IMG/VR virus record: IMGVR_UViG_3300022693_001064
Location: 1-23,444 of that record
DNA: 23,444 nt
DNA from: a virus
Reading direction: 5' to 3' (one strand)
Part shown: positions 1 to 5,534 of the stretch, piece by piece
Position numbering within the stretch: position 1 is the stretch's first letter
Layout: every line of letters begins with the position of its first letter
Position numbers and translations under genes: made by a program
The notes under the pieces: generated by a model
What the model was told of the DNA's origin: nothing
The model's database searches: none
The model's input: the letters and a program-made list of their open reading frames with translations, nothing else

Positions 1-491
1 GGTTGTGGTCGTGGCTTTACCGAAGAAACCGCCTGACTTGCGTCTGCAGCTTCCTCCGACGCCTGCACCGACCCTACACATGCATAAAGAGTGTCGAGAG
101 CCCTACTGCTTCCGCTCAAGGAAAATGCCGAGCCGATGAAACCCGATCCGCTTTTATAAAGCAGAAACGAGTTACTTTCACGGAAAGCGGAAATTAGTTC
201 GTCAGTCAGATCAAAGGAAATGGAATGGTCGTACTGGGCGCGAAAAACTTTGTCCTCGCCACTGCTGAAGTTAACAACAAACATCTCTCCACGCTGGCCT
301 GTTAAGGCGATGACGAGGTCAGCACTTGTATCTCGATCCATAACCAAACTCACGATGATGCCATCTGCATTCACAGAGCCAGTTGAGCACGCTCCATCGA
401 CGAGTGGACTGGCTTCACGCCAAGAAGCGAGAGCCGGGGTGGTGAAGAGCGCTGCAATGCACGCAAATAGTACTATCGCCCTGTAGGCCAT
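1..491 (-). CDS. Secreted protein of unknown function, C-terminus off the window
   Basis: The reading frame is open from the ATG at 491 to the window edge (about 163 residues visible, no stop), so the gene is cut at its C-terminal end. The start is supported by a GGGAG Shine-Dalgarno 6 nt upstream. Residues 1-18 form a classical signal peptide: a short basic start (MAYR), a hydrophobic core and a PALA-S cleavage site, so the mature protein should be periplasmic or secreted. The mature part has two cysteines far apart (in DGACST and YACVGS) that could form a disulfide. The segment FSLSGSSRALDTLYACV resembles the closing motif of small alphaproteobacterial periplasmic proteins, but I do not recognise a named family. 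It lies on the host side of the presumed phage junction. Existence is well supported; function is unknown. Confidence 0.75.
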   Translation of the reverse strand, partial: MAYRAIVLFACIAALFTTPALASWREASPLVDGACSTGSVNADGIIVSLVMDRDTSADLVIALTGQRGEMFVVNFSSGEDKVFRAQYDHSISFDLTDELISAFRESNSFLLYKSGSGFIGSAFSLSGSSRALDTLYACVGSVQASEEAADASQAVSSVKPRPQ

Positions 492-592
492 TGGAACTCC
501 CATCCGATCTATGTGTCGCCATTTTGAAGCCACATAAACGAAGAACAATGGTTCGACCACTGAGTTACGCTGGCATCAATTACGATGGCATT

Positions 593-621
593 TGACACCC
601 CGTTGATTTAGCAGAATAAGA
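593..621 (+). promoter_or_regulatory. Sigma-70-like promoter for the 662 gene
   Basis: A perfect TTGACA (593-598) is followed after 17 nt by AATAAG (616-621), matching four of six positions of the -10 consensus. Transcription would start near 628, about 35 nt upstream of the GTG at 662. No other hexamer pair near this gene is as good. Confidence 0.5.
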
Positions 622-661
622 TTCTTCAAAGGGGGCATTCCATGGAAATAAATTTCAGCAG

Positions 662-1012
662 GTGGCGGTTCAAATCAAGGCCGCAGCGGTAGTACTCGGG
701 TTACTGTTCCTGAAGGCTCTCTTTTCGCTCGAAATCGCGGCTCTTTTCGTCCTTGGCGGCATACTTGTATGGGTCTGGTGGAATGAAGAGAAGCACATCG
801 CGTTTTGGGACAACTTCCGCTCACTGCCTCTTGAGCAAGCCCAGCAGGTAGCTGCACAAACACGTAACGAGAGCCGCGATTACCTCAAGAAGCAGATCGC
901 CTTTTATCGAAGGGCCGTTCTCAGCAGCGAGAAAAGTGGTGACTTCGCTCGCGCTCGTGAGTTCCGCGCAAGAGCGGAACAGGCTGAGTCAGAGCTGAGA
1001 ATGATGGACTAG
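662..1012 (+). CDS. Small inner-membrane protein with C-terminal helical tail, unknown function
   Basis: This encodes 116 residues from a GTG. Residues 6-40 are almost entirely hydrophobic (VVLGLLFLKALF, then ALFVLGGILVWVWW) and should form one or two membrane helices. The rest is charged, helical and Arg/Glu/Ala-rich (RAREFRARAEQAESEL), consistent with a cytoplasmic coiled coil. The GTG has only a weak ribosome site. A much better GGGGG-spacer-ATG lies at 642 but in another frame, and its reading stops after 16 codons. One extra base between 642 and 662 would join the two frames into a natural N-terminus, so a frameshift or sequencing error at the 5' end is possible. It belongs to the host side. 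I do not recognise a family. Confidence 0.6.
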   Translation: MAVQIKAAAVVLGLLFLKALFSLEIAALFVLGGILVWVWWNEEKHIAFWDNFRSLPLEQAQQVAAQTRNESRDYLKKQIAFYRRAVLSSEKSGDFARAREFRARAEQAESELRMMD

Positions 1013-1056
1013 TCCCAAGGCCTTTTAAAACATCCGAAGGCACCATCGCGAATAAA

Positions 1057-1076
1057 GCAAGCTACAGTAGCACAGC
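1057..1076. repeat. 20-bp repeat, copy 1
   Basis: GCAAGCTACAGTAGCACAGC matches 2111-2130 in 18 of 20 positions and in the same orientation; the preceding bases are AT-rich in both copies. The pair brackets the lipoprotein gene at 1277-1900. It could be a repeated operator or a small dispersed repeat. Apart from this copy, I see nothing else definable in the 264-bp gap between 1012 and 1277. Confidence 0.5.
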
Positions 1077-1276
1077 ATCTCACAAGGCAGTGAACCCAAT
1101 ACATTTTGCTGCGCGGCGAGTTAGTCGCTAGTGAAATAGATGTCCAAAACCGGACGGTCAGCTAACGACCCGAATGGGGACTTTTCTGCCGCTCCACTAA
1201 GGGGGGATTGTGGTGTTTCCGGATTGGTTCGGAATAAATCAGTTTACGTGAGAACTGCGGTCCTTAATGTGTCTCC

Positions 1277-1900
1277 ATGAGGAAACGAAATAGCGCACTT
1301 ATTTTGCCGATGGCCTTCGCTTTTGCAGCTTCTTGTAGCTCTCCTGGACCGCAAGAGGCCGTAGAAAAAGAAACGCTGGATTGGATGGAGCAACCTGACG
1401 GGAGTATCCTAGCTTCCTCAGATGATGAACTGGCGACACAGATCACGCGTTGTTTTCCTAAAGGTCCGCAATTCGACTGCCTCGCGATAACCGCCACCAA
1501 GCCCGGTATGATTTTGCTCTCGCGGGAGATCCGAGATGATCCGAACGTCTTCAATGGGCAAGATGATTTCGAGGCCTCACAGGTTGGCTATAGCTGCAAC
1601 ATATACATGGAAGACGGAATGGCGGCGTTCGGTGAGGATGTGAACTTTTACAAGGAAGCTATTTCCTCGGAAAAGGGGATGTTGAAGAAGCAAGACATTG
1701 AATTACGCCCAATGTTTGGCGGACTGAAAAAAGCATCGTGGTCGGCCAGAGAGGTCAACCAGTTTATCGAAGAGAACGGTCTGACAGCCAATAGGCTATG
1801 GTTCGACTGCGGAGAGGTCGCTCAGATAATTGACAACGGCAGCGTCGCTTCGCTTGAAACAAACCTCATTACATATGACGGGGTATTCAAGGGCGACTAG
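1277..1900 (+). CDS. Predicted lipoprotein, unknown function
   Basis: This encodes 207 residues. The N-terminus MRKRNSALILPMAFAFAASC is a lipoprotein signal: basic start, hydrophobic core and a lipobox ending in AASC, so Cys20 should be lipidated. The following SSPGPQEAV is a typical flexible linker, and there is no Asp directly after the Cys to signal inner-membrane retention. The mature domain is acidic and contains four further cysteines (RCF, DCL, SCN, DCG) that could form two disulfides in the periplasm. No enzymatic motif is evident. The ATG at 1277 has no convincing Shine-Dalgarno, but no alternative start gives a complete signal peptide. It stands alone, with gaps of about 260 bp on both sides. 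Family not recognised. Confidence 0.7.
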   Translation: MRKRNSALILPMAFAFAASCSSPGPQEAVEKETLDWMEQPDGSILASSDDELATQITRCFPKGPQFDCLAITATKPGMILLSREIRDDPNVFNGQDDFEASQVGYSCNIYMEDGMAAFGEDVNFYKEAISSEKGMLKKQDIELRPMFGGLKKASWSAREVNQFIEENGLTANRLWFDCGEVAQIIDNGSVASLETNLITYDGVFKGD

Positions 1901-2110
1901 AGAGGAATCTCCATTTGGTGGGTCGGGAGATCAGATCGTTGCGGCAGGTTTGGTTTGCAGTTTCCGGTTTCCACCCAAATCTCGGTCATTCCGCTGACAT
2001 TGGTCGTTGCCCGTAAACTGCGATGGGACTGAAAAGCTGCCGTTCACAGATAATTCGTGTTGTAACAAAACAACTTAGTCGCAAATCGGAATCGACAACA
2101 ATTTCATAAT

Positions 2111-2130
2111 GCAAGCTACAGTTGCACAAC
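2111..2130. repeat. 20-bp repeat, copy 2
   Basis: GCAAGCTACAGTTGCACAAC is the second copy of the element at 1057-1076 (two mismatches). It lies between the end of the lipoprotein gene and the end of the minus-strand gene at 2155. Read on the minus strand it has a TTGTGC and a TATGAA 15 bp apart, so it could be part of a weak promoter or operator. Confidence 0.5.
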
Positions 2131-2154
2131 CTTTTCAACGCAGTTTTGCGTGGG

Positions 2155-2391
2155 TCAGGCCCATCCCTCGGGGGCGTGACATGCGGAAGCGTCAAACTTT
2201 CGCCCGCCGCATTGCTGGCACTTCATGCTCTCGTCCAAGCGGGCCAAGTGCAGGCTCTTTCCCTTGCGTTGCAACTCGCTGCGCAGCGTAACGGGGTCAA
2301 CCCTCGCATCGTGTCCACAGGGGCATACAAGGTGCAGCCAGTAGCCGTGACGTATAAGGGCCGAGAGGGTGTCAGTCTTGTAGGATGCCAT
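2155..2391 (-). CDS. Small Cys-rich (zinc-ribbon-like) protein
   Basis: This encodes 78 residues from the ATG at 2391 (MASYKTDTLSAL). The frame stays open upstream to a start at 2478, but that extension crosses the pilin terminator hairpin and looks non-coding, so I take the internal ATG; neither start has a clear Shine-Dalgarno. A VCPCGHDARVDP segment and, about 40 residues later, a CQQCGGRKF segment give two Cys pairs, as expected for a small zinc ribbon. Compact proteins with CxxCGH...LRCxxCG spacing are common uncharacterised proteins in sphingomonads (from memory). It lies downstream of the pilin on the same strand but is separated from it by a strong terminator, so it probably has its own transcript. 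Function unknown. Confidence 0.6.
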   Translation of the reverse strand: MASYKTDTLSALIRHGYWLHLVCPCGHDARVDPVTLRSELQRKGKSLHLARLDESMKCQQCGGRKFDASACHAPEGWA

Positions 2392-2453
2392 GCTTGGAAC
2401 ATACGCGGAACATAGCCAGTCCGCTAGGGCATAACCCTGTGCAGAAGTCATGG

Positions 2454-2481
2454 AAAAGGGGTGGGAGTTTCCTCCCACCCC
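2454..2481 (-). terminator. Rho-independent terminator of the pilin gene
   Basis: The arms GGGGTGGGAG (2458-2467) and CTCCCACCCC (2472-2481) are perfectly complementary (10 bp, 4-nt loop). On the minus strand the stem is followed by TTTT (2457-2454). It lies 36 bp past the pilin stop codon. Confidence 0.8.
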
Positions 2482-2516
2482 TTCCGTCGCTGGGTACTGC
2501 GACTCAGGAGACTTGG

Positions 2517-2714
2517 TTAGCCGGTGGTCATTCCAGCGTCCTTGTTGCTGGTGTCCAACTGATTGCCGACGCCCATCATCGTTTCGGAGACCTTGTCGCC
2601 GACATGATCGAACGCCGTGATACCTGCCACCGCGATCAGTGCTGCGATAAGGCCGTATTCGATGGCCGTTGCACCCATTTCATCCTTGCGAAGCTTCTTG
2701 AGGATTTTGAACAT
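2517..2714 (-). CDS. flp: Flp/Fap-type (type IVb) prepilin
   Basis: This encodes 65 residues and is the major subunit of Flp (tight-adherence) pili, which mediate surface adhesion. The start at 2714 (MFKILKKL) is set by a strong AGGAG 7 nt upstream; the longer open frame has no comparable site. The leader MFKILKKLRKDEMG is short and basic and ends in Gly, followed by ATAIEYGLIAALIAVAG. This is the diagnostic Flp motif: cleavage by a CpaA-type prepilin peptidase after Gly14, Glu at +5 next to Tyr at +6, and a hydrophobic helix that serves first as membrane anchor and then as filament core. The C-terminal 20 residues are polar. The rest of a cpa/tad assembly operon is not in the window. This is a host gene and marks the last clearly chromosomal position before the phage. 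Confidence 0.93.
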   Translation of the reverse strand: MFKILKKLRKDEMGATAIEYGLIAALIAVAGITAFDHVGDKVSETMMGVGNQLDTSNKDAGMTTG

Positions 2715-2981
2715 TTGGTATTCTCCTGTTGTGCATTTTTGCTTGCCCCTCGGAACACTGTGCCCCTCGTTGCCAGCTCGATCTGCTGCCAAGGAGTTAA
2801 CGACTTCTTTACCTTGTTGAAAAGAATTCGCAGTAGGAAGAAAAAGCTGCGCAGGACCCATGAATAGCTTCGCGCGTGTACGAGTGTTCTTCTTCCGCCT
2901 TTTTTAGAATTAGGTAAAAAAGCGGCTCGCTTACCAGATTTTCTGGCTGCAATACGATGTTGCCAACAACAGGAGAAGGCA
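2715..2981. other. Non-coding stretch between pilin and first phage-side gene; possible phage/host junction
   Basis: No credible gene occupies this 267-bp segment. It must hold the pilin promoter (minus strand). It also contains an imperfect inverted repeat at 2895-2925, where CCGC-C-TTTTTT pairs with AAAAAAGCGG around a 10-nt loop with one bulged C, and a small CCAGA/TCTGG repeat near 2934-2946. I see no integrase or tRNA here, so an attachment site cannot be placed. Confidence 0.4.
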
Positions 2982-3329
2982 ATGCGTAACGCAGACTTGT
3001 TTGGACAGGTAAGGGGCGAGAAGGTACGCTTCGTCATCGCACCCTTTACTCGGGGAGAGGGTAACATCGTGGGCTGCTATGTCCGCGAGGTAGTCACCTA
3101 CACGTTCGACGAACGGTACGGCGACATTGAACACGCGATGGACCTGTTCGACGTAGAAATCCAAGTGTCCGAGGGCTTCGAGTTTGGTGCAGTTAGCTGC
3201 TCTGCCGCAGTAGCAGTCGTGGAAACGGACCTTACAGGGCAGAACATCGTGATGCACAAGCTGTCACGGCTTGAACTGCTCAACGCTGTAACGAATGGGG
3301 ACGTTCTACAGCGCACAAGCGTAGCTTAA
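2982..3329 (+). CDS. Unknown protein, first gene on the phage side
   Basis: This encodes 115 residues. The ATG at 2982 is preceded by a good AGGAG about 8 nt upstream. The protein is acidic and has no signal peptide or membrane segment, so it should be cytoplasmic or virion-associated. The sequence has alternating hydrophobic strands (GNIVGCYVREVVTYTF, AAVAVVETDLTGQNIV), which suggests a mostly beta fold. I recognise no family. It converges on the minus-strand gene ending at 3372, with a hairpin between them. Assignment to the phage rather than the host is by position and compact spacing only. Confidence 0.6.
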   Translation: MRNADLFGQVRGEKVRFVIAPFTRGEGNIVGCYVREVVTYTFDERYGDIEHAMDLFDVEIQVSEGFEFGAVSCSAAVAVVETDLTGQNIVMHKLSRLELLNAVTNGDVLQRTSVA

Positions 3330-3336
3330 CGGGTGG

Positions 3337-3359
3337 TACCTCGACCCTAGGTCGGGGTA
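3337..3359. terminator. Hairpin between convergent genes
   Basis: TACCTCGACC (3337-3346) pairs with GGTCGGGGTA (3350-3359) over 10 bp with one G-U pair and a 3-nt loop. It lies between the stops of the 2982 (+) and 3791 (-) genes. No T-run follows on either strand, so the call rests on position and stem strength. Confidence 0.45.
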
Positions 3360-3371
3360 TCGCCATGAGTG

Positions 3372-3791
3372 TCAATCTACGGCTTGAGGCTTACCCATGT
3401 GCGCCACACAATAGCGAACTAGGTCCTGTTGCATCTGCTCTTTCGTTAGGACCTCGCCATAGCCTTGTTCCGTCCACATTCGGTAGAACATCGCATCACC
3501 CGTTGTAGGGTCTTTAAGGTGTCTGCGGTTGTAGGCGAATGTCATACCTAGCAGCGCAGGACCATTCTCAGGCCAGTGGACCGCACAGAACGCCAGATCA
3601 GGGCCATCTGGTTTGTTGGCAGCCTCGCTTATGTACGAACGCCCAAACTCGTAAATTGCCCTTAGATCGCCCTCGCTGGGCAATGTAGTGCCATCCACAT
3701 GGGGGAAGCGTTCTGCAAGTTGACTGTTGAAGCCATTGAGCCCCGCCATAGGAATAGTCCGTTTGGTTGGGGTGGAACGCTGTTTAGTCAC
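3372..3791 (-). CDS. Unknown phage protein
   Basis: This encodes 139 residues from a GTG at 3791, chosen because GGAGG lies 8 nt upstream. The N-terminal 20 residues are basic and low in complexity (TKQRSTPTKRTIP). The rest looks like a compact soluble domain with Trp and aromatic residues (FCAVHWPENG, FYRMWTEQGYGEVL). No known motif was recognised. The ribosome-binding site is inside the stem of the preceding terminator hairpin (3792-3820), so transcripts entering from upstream would both terminate and mask the site. A promoter starting within that hairpin would escape both effects. Last gene of a run of three small minus-strand genes. Confidence 0.65.
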   Translation of the reverse strand: MTKQRSTPTKRTIPMAGLNGFNSQLAERFPHVDGTTLPSEGDLRAIYEFGRSYISEAANKPDGPDLAFCAVHWPENGPALLGMTFAYNRRHLKDPTTGDAMFYRMWTEQGYGEVLTKEQMQQDLVRYCVAHMGKPQAVD

Positions 3792-3820
3792 AAAAATGGC
3801 CTCCGTTGAACGGAAGCCAT
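3792..3820 (-). terminator. Rho-independent terminator overlapping the next gene's ribosome site
   Basis: On the minus strand ATGGCTTCCGT pairs with ACGGAGGCCAT (11 bp, one G-U, loop of 3) and is followed by TTTTG. It ends transcripts of the 4039 gene. The second arm carries the GGAGG used by the GTG at 3791. Confidence 0.65.
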
Positions 3821-3846
3821 TCTGCGCTAATGTGCTATTCTGTCAA
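3819..3846 (-). promoter_or_regulatory. Possible sigma-70 promoter for the 3791 gene
   Basis: On the minus strand a perfect TTGACA (3846-3841) is followed after 16 nt by CAGAAT (3824-3819), four of six matches. Initiation would fall near 3812, inside the first arm of the terminator, so the resulting RNA could not form the hairpin and the ribosome site would stay free. Confidence 0.35.
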
Positions 3847-3850
3847 CCAA

Positions 3851-4039
3851 TCAGTCAGGTTGCTCGATTTTCCACCAGCTTCCGTTGCTGTAAGCAAAGC
3901 GGTCGGGGTCATCTACCTCACATTCCACAAGAACAAAAGCGTAGACCGACTTACCGCCGCGAGTACCTACAGTCGCTTCAAAGTTACGCGCTTTGAAGTG
4001 TCCATCTACGTAGAATTCAGGCTTTTTGGTTGCGGACAT
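3851..4039 (-). CDS. Small unknown phage protein
   Basis: This encodes 62 residues. The ATG at 4039 has a strong GAAGGAG about 7 nt upstream. The sequence is soluble and strand-rich (FYVDGHFKARNFEATV, VYAFVLVECEV) and ends with an aromatic WWKIEQPD tail. No motif identifies a function. It is the middle of three short minus-strand genes, each with its own good ribosome site, followed by the terminator at 3792-3820. Confidence 0.65.
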   Translation of the reverse strand: MSATKKPEFYVDGHFKARNFEATVGTRGGKSVYAFVLVECEVDDPDRFAYSNGSWWKIEQPD

Positions 4040-4112
4040 TTTTATGCTCCTTCTGTTGTGCTGTCACCGCTTTGCAGCCTTAATGAGAAGTTTACGAGCC
4101 GGAGATTTAGGC

Positions 4113-4141
4113 TTGACAGTATTTTTCTGGTTAGGGTTAAT
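4113..4141 (+). promoter_or_regulatory. Sigma-70-like promoter pointing toward the endolysin
   Basis: TTGACA (4113-4118) and GTTAAT (4136-4141) are separated by 17 bp. The expected start is near 4149, so the transcript would run antisense through the 4137-4319 gene and then into the endolysin at 4398. Confidence 0.45.
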
Positions 4142-4319
4142 CCAGCTTGTCAGGGTGCCTACTTGCTACCTCGCTAGCAGCGTGGGCGAACAAAGCTATA
4201 GTCCTATCCAGTAGTTCTAACAACTCGCCCTTGTGCCCATTGCGGACGGCTTGCAGCTTGTCCTTGCGAGCCTGAATTAGAATGTCCGCGTCGTTGATTG
4301 GTGTAGATTCGATCTTCAT
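4137..4319 (-). CDS. Small helical unknown phage protein
   Basis: This encodes 60 residues from an ATG at 4319, with AAGGAGGG about 7 nt upstream, the strongest ribosome site in this block. The sequence is almost fully helical and rich in Lys, Glu, Leu and Ala (LIQARKDKLQAVRNG, ELLELLDRTIALFAHAASEV), with no Cys and no membrane segment. Proteins of this kind are often regulators or small accessory factors, but nothing specific is visible. A TAATTA at minus-strand 4352-4347 resembles the TAARTA elements found upstream of other phage genes. The gene is overlapped by a predicted antisense promoter at 4113-4141. Confidence 0.6.
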   Translation of the reverse strand: MKIESTPINDADILIQARKDKLQAVRNGHKGELLELLDRTIALFAHAASEVASRHPDKLD

Positions 4320-4390
4320 GTTGCGCCCTCCTTCTGGTGTGCCAACTAATTAGCACGGAGGCTCAAATGTAGGCCTGTTAACTGCGCACA

Positions 4391-4396
4391 TAAGTA
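4391..4396 (+). promoter_or_regulatory. TAAGTA element before the endolysin (late-promoter candidate)
   Basis: CATAAGTA lies 4 nt upstream of the second of two adjacent ATGs (4398 and 4401), and no Shine-Dalgarno is present. The arrangement is the same as at 5440 and 10761. Confidence 0.4.
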
Positions 4397-4397
4397 G

Positions 4398-4829
4398 ATG
4401 ATGCGCATTTCACAGACAGGCATCGACCTAATCAAGCAATTCGAAGGCTTCCGTTCAAAGGCATACATCTGCCCCGCTGGTGTTCTTACCATCGGTTACG
4501 GATCAACGGGCAAACACGTTCAACCCGGTATGTCGATCAACACGGCATACGGCGAAAAGCTATTGCGCGAGGATGTTTCCCGTTTCGAGAGCGCAGTGAA
4601 CAGGCTTGTCACGGTGCCAATGTCGCAAGGCCAGTTTGACGCGCTGGTGTCCTTCGCGTTCAACGTGGGCGAAGGCGCGCTTGCCAAGTCCACCCTCCTT
4701 AGGAAGCTCAACGCGGGCGATTATGCTGGCGCAGCACACGAGTTCAAACGATGGAACCGGGGCGGCGGAAGGGTGCTTGCAGGGCTTGTGAGGCGACGCG
4801 AAGCAGAGGCTAAGCTGTTCAATTCGTGA
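4398..4829 (+). CDS. Endolysin, GH24 (T4-type) lysozyme
   Basis: This encodes 143 residues and is a muramidase that cleaves the N-acetylmuramic acid to N-acetylglucosamine bond of peptidoglycan at the end of infection. The GH24 signature is clear: FEGFRSKAY carries catalytic Glu16, and Cys25 and Thr31 follow in the E-x8-(D/C)-x5-T arrangement, then IGYGST. Later blocks FDALVSFAFNVGEGAL, LLRKLNAGDYAGAAHEF and the closing GLVRRREAEAKLF are standard for the family, and the length is normal. This is the Cys variant of the triad. There is no signal peptide or signal-anchor, so export requires a holin. Two ATGs are adjacent (4398 and 4401). Neither has a Shine-Dalgarno, and 4401 fits the leaderless spacing from the TAAGTA at 4391. 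Confidence 0.93.
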   Translation: MMRISQTGIDLIKQFEGFRSKAYICPAGVLTIGYGSTGKHVQPGMSINTAYGEKLLREDVSRFESAVNRLVTVPMSQGQFDALVSFAFNVGEGALAKSTLLRKLNAGDYAGAAHEFKRWNRGGGRVLAGLVRRREAEAKLFNS

Positions 4830-4841
4830 CCCTTCTTGGAA

Positions 4842-4878
4842 AGTTATCCACAGGCGCGGACCGGACGCGGGGATAACT
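4842..4878. other. Inverted repeat containing a DnaA-box sequence
   Basis: AGTTATCC (4842-4849) is perfectly inverted at 4871-4878, enclosing a shorter GC-rich stem. The left side includes TTATCCACA (4844-4852), a perfect consensus DnaA box; the right side on the other strand reads TTATCCCCG, a near match. It lies between the endolysin and the next gene. It could act as an RNA hairpin or as a DnaA site. Confidence 0.4.
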
Positions 4879-4914
4879 GAGCGATCTACGTAGAAACGCT
4901 CCAGCGGCCCCCTT

Positions 4915-5121
4915 ATGTTCTGGGGCATGGCAAAGAAGTCGAACCGCTTTGATTACGGCATGGCTGGGTTGCTGCTGACGGCATTGATGGGCCTCGGTAG
5001 CCTTGGGCTGTTGATCTTCCACGTGGGCAAGGATGTTGGTGTCTACGAAGAGCGGCTTGCGCAGCTTGAGCAGCGCGTCGAACTGGTGTCACCTAACCCT
5101 TCGGTAATTCCCGCCAACTGA
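4915..5121 (+). CDS. Small membrane protein next to the endolysin (holin or spanin candidate)
   Basis: This encodes 68 residues if started at 4915; an ATG at 4927 (MAKKSNRFDYG) is in frame and equally weakly supported by ribosome-site sequence. A basic N-terminus is followed by one strong hydrophobic helix (MAGLLLTALMGLGSLGLLIF) and then a charged heptad-like segment (VYEERLAQLEQRVEL) that should form a short coiled coil. One membrane span plus a coiled coil, directly after the endolysin on the same strand, suggests a lysis accessory protein such as an XhlA-like membrane protein, holin or inner-membrane spanin. No family motif proves it. The last 29 bp overlap the 3' end of the convergent endonuclease gene. 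Confidence 0.55.
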   Translation: MFWGMAKKSNRFDYGMAGLLLTALMGLGSLGLLIFHVGKDVGVYEERLAQLEQRVELVSPNPSVIPAN

Positions 5122-5440
5122 ATCCGTTCTTTTCCGCCCACATTGCGTAGGTGGTCTTGCTTGTTTTCGAGATCGTCTGATTGGCCTTCTGGAACATGAA
5201 GCAGATAGTCCAGTCAGGGTTTTGCTGTTTGATGAGGACCATCTTTTTGCGGTCCTCTGCGCGCAGGTAGCCCTTCGCTTCAACGATTACCTTGTTCTCG
5301 TAGTCGATGAAATCCGGCGTGTAGATCGCTTGGCGCGCTGGTACCTCGTAGGACAGCTTCATCGTTTCGTACTCGTAAGCCGGTCCTAGCTTATGCGCCA
5401 CCTTGGCTTCGAACTTGTTTCTGTATGGAGTCTGTTTCAC
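5093..5440 (-). CDS. T7-type endonuclease I (Holliday-junction resolvase)
   Basis: This encodes 115 residues and should resolve branched DNA during phage replication and packaging and degrade host DNA. It follows phage T7 gp3 from end to end: YRNKFEAKV (T7 FRSGLEDKV), YEYETMKLSYEVPA, YTPDFI, VIVEAKGYLRAEDRKKM, LIKQQNPDWTICFMF and SKTTYAMWAEKNGFSW. The four active-site residues of T7 endonuclease I (Glu20, Asp55, Glu65, Lys67) correspond to Glu11, Asp43, Glu54 and Lys56. It lacks the basic C-terminal tail of the T7 protein. The only possible start is the GTG at 5440, because an in-frame stop lies just upstream. No proper Shine-Dalgarno is present; instead TAAGTA ends 4 nt before the GTG, so the message may be leaderless. 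An enzyme of this sort outside T7-like podoviruses is notable. Confidence 0.9.
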   Translation of the reverse strand: MKQTPYRNKFEAKVAHKLGPAYEYETMKLSYEVPARQAIYTPDFIDYENKVIVEAKGYLRAEDRKKMVLIKQQNPDWTICFMFQKANQTISKTSKTTYAMWAEKNGFSWRELPKG

Positions 5441-5444
5441 CTTC

Positions 5445-5450
5445 TACTTA
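5445..5450 (-). promoter_or_regulatory. TAAGTA element before endonuclease I
   Basis: On the minus strand GCTAAGTA ends 4 nt before the GTG at 5440. The element is one arm of a perfect palindrome, CTACTTA (5444-5450), GCG, TAAGTAG (5454-5460), so a second TAAGTA faces the plus strand. Confidence 0.4.
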
Positions 5451-5485
5451 GCGTAAGTAGAGGTGGCGGCTTTCTCCTTTCCGCC

Positions 5486-5529
5486 AAAAAGATGGTCCTA
5501 GCGTTGGTGTCATGGTGCGCTAGGACCAT
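5486..5529 (-). terminator. Rho-independent terminator of the sigma-factor gene
   Basis: ATGGTCCTAGCG (5492-5503) is perfectly complementary to CGCTAGGACCAT (5518-5529): 12 bp with a 14-nt loop. On the minus strand it is followed by CTTTTT (5491-5486). It lies 5 bp after the stop of the sigma gene and isolates it from endonuclease I. Confidence 0.85.
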
Positions 5530-5534
5530 TCCCT

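Noticed and set aside
1986-2195. 69-codon minus-strand open frame
   Set aside because: No ribosome site and implausible composition. I see no gene in 1901-2154, only the repeat at 2111-2130.
2385-2867. 160-codon plus-strand open frame
   Set aside because: It is antisense to the Flp pilin, whose motif, ribosome site and terminator are all clear on the minus strand.
2636-3067. 143-codon minus-strand open frame
   Set aside because: It overlaps the pilin in another frame and runs through the non-coding junction. The sequence looks random.
4560-4928. 122-codon minus-strand open frame
   Set aside because: It is antisense to the GH24 endolysin, whose catalytic motifs fix the coding strand.
5446-5485. 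Second terminator between endonuclease I and the sigma gene (GGCGG/CCGCC)
   Set aside because: The stem is only 5 bp with an 11-nt loop and no T-run after it. The strong 12-bp terminator just before it is sufficient.
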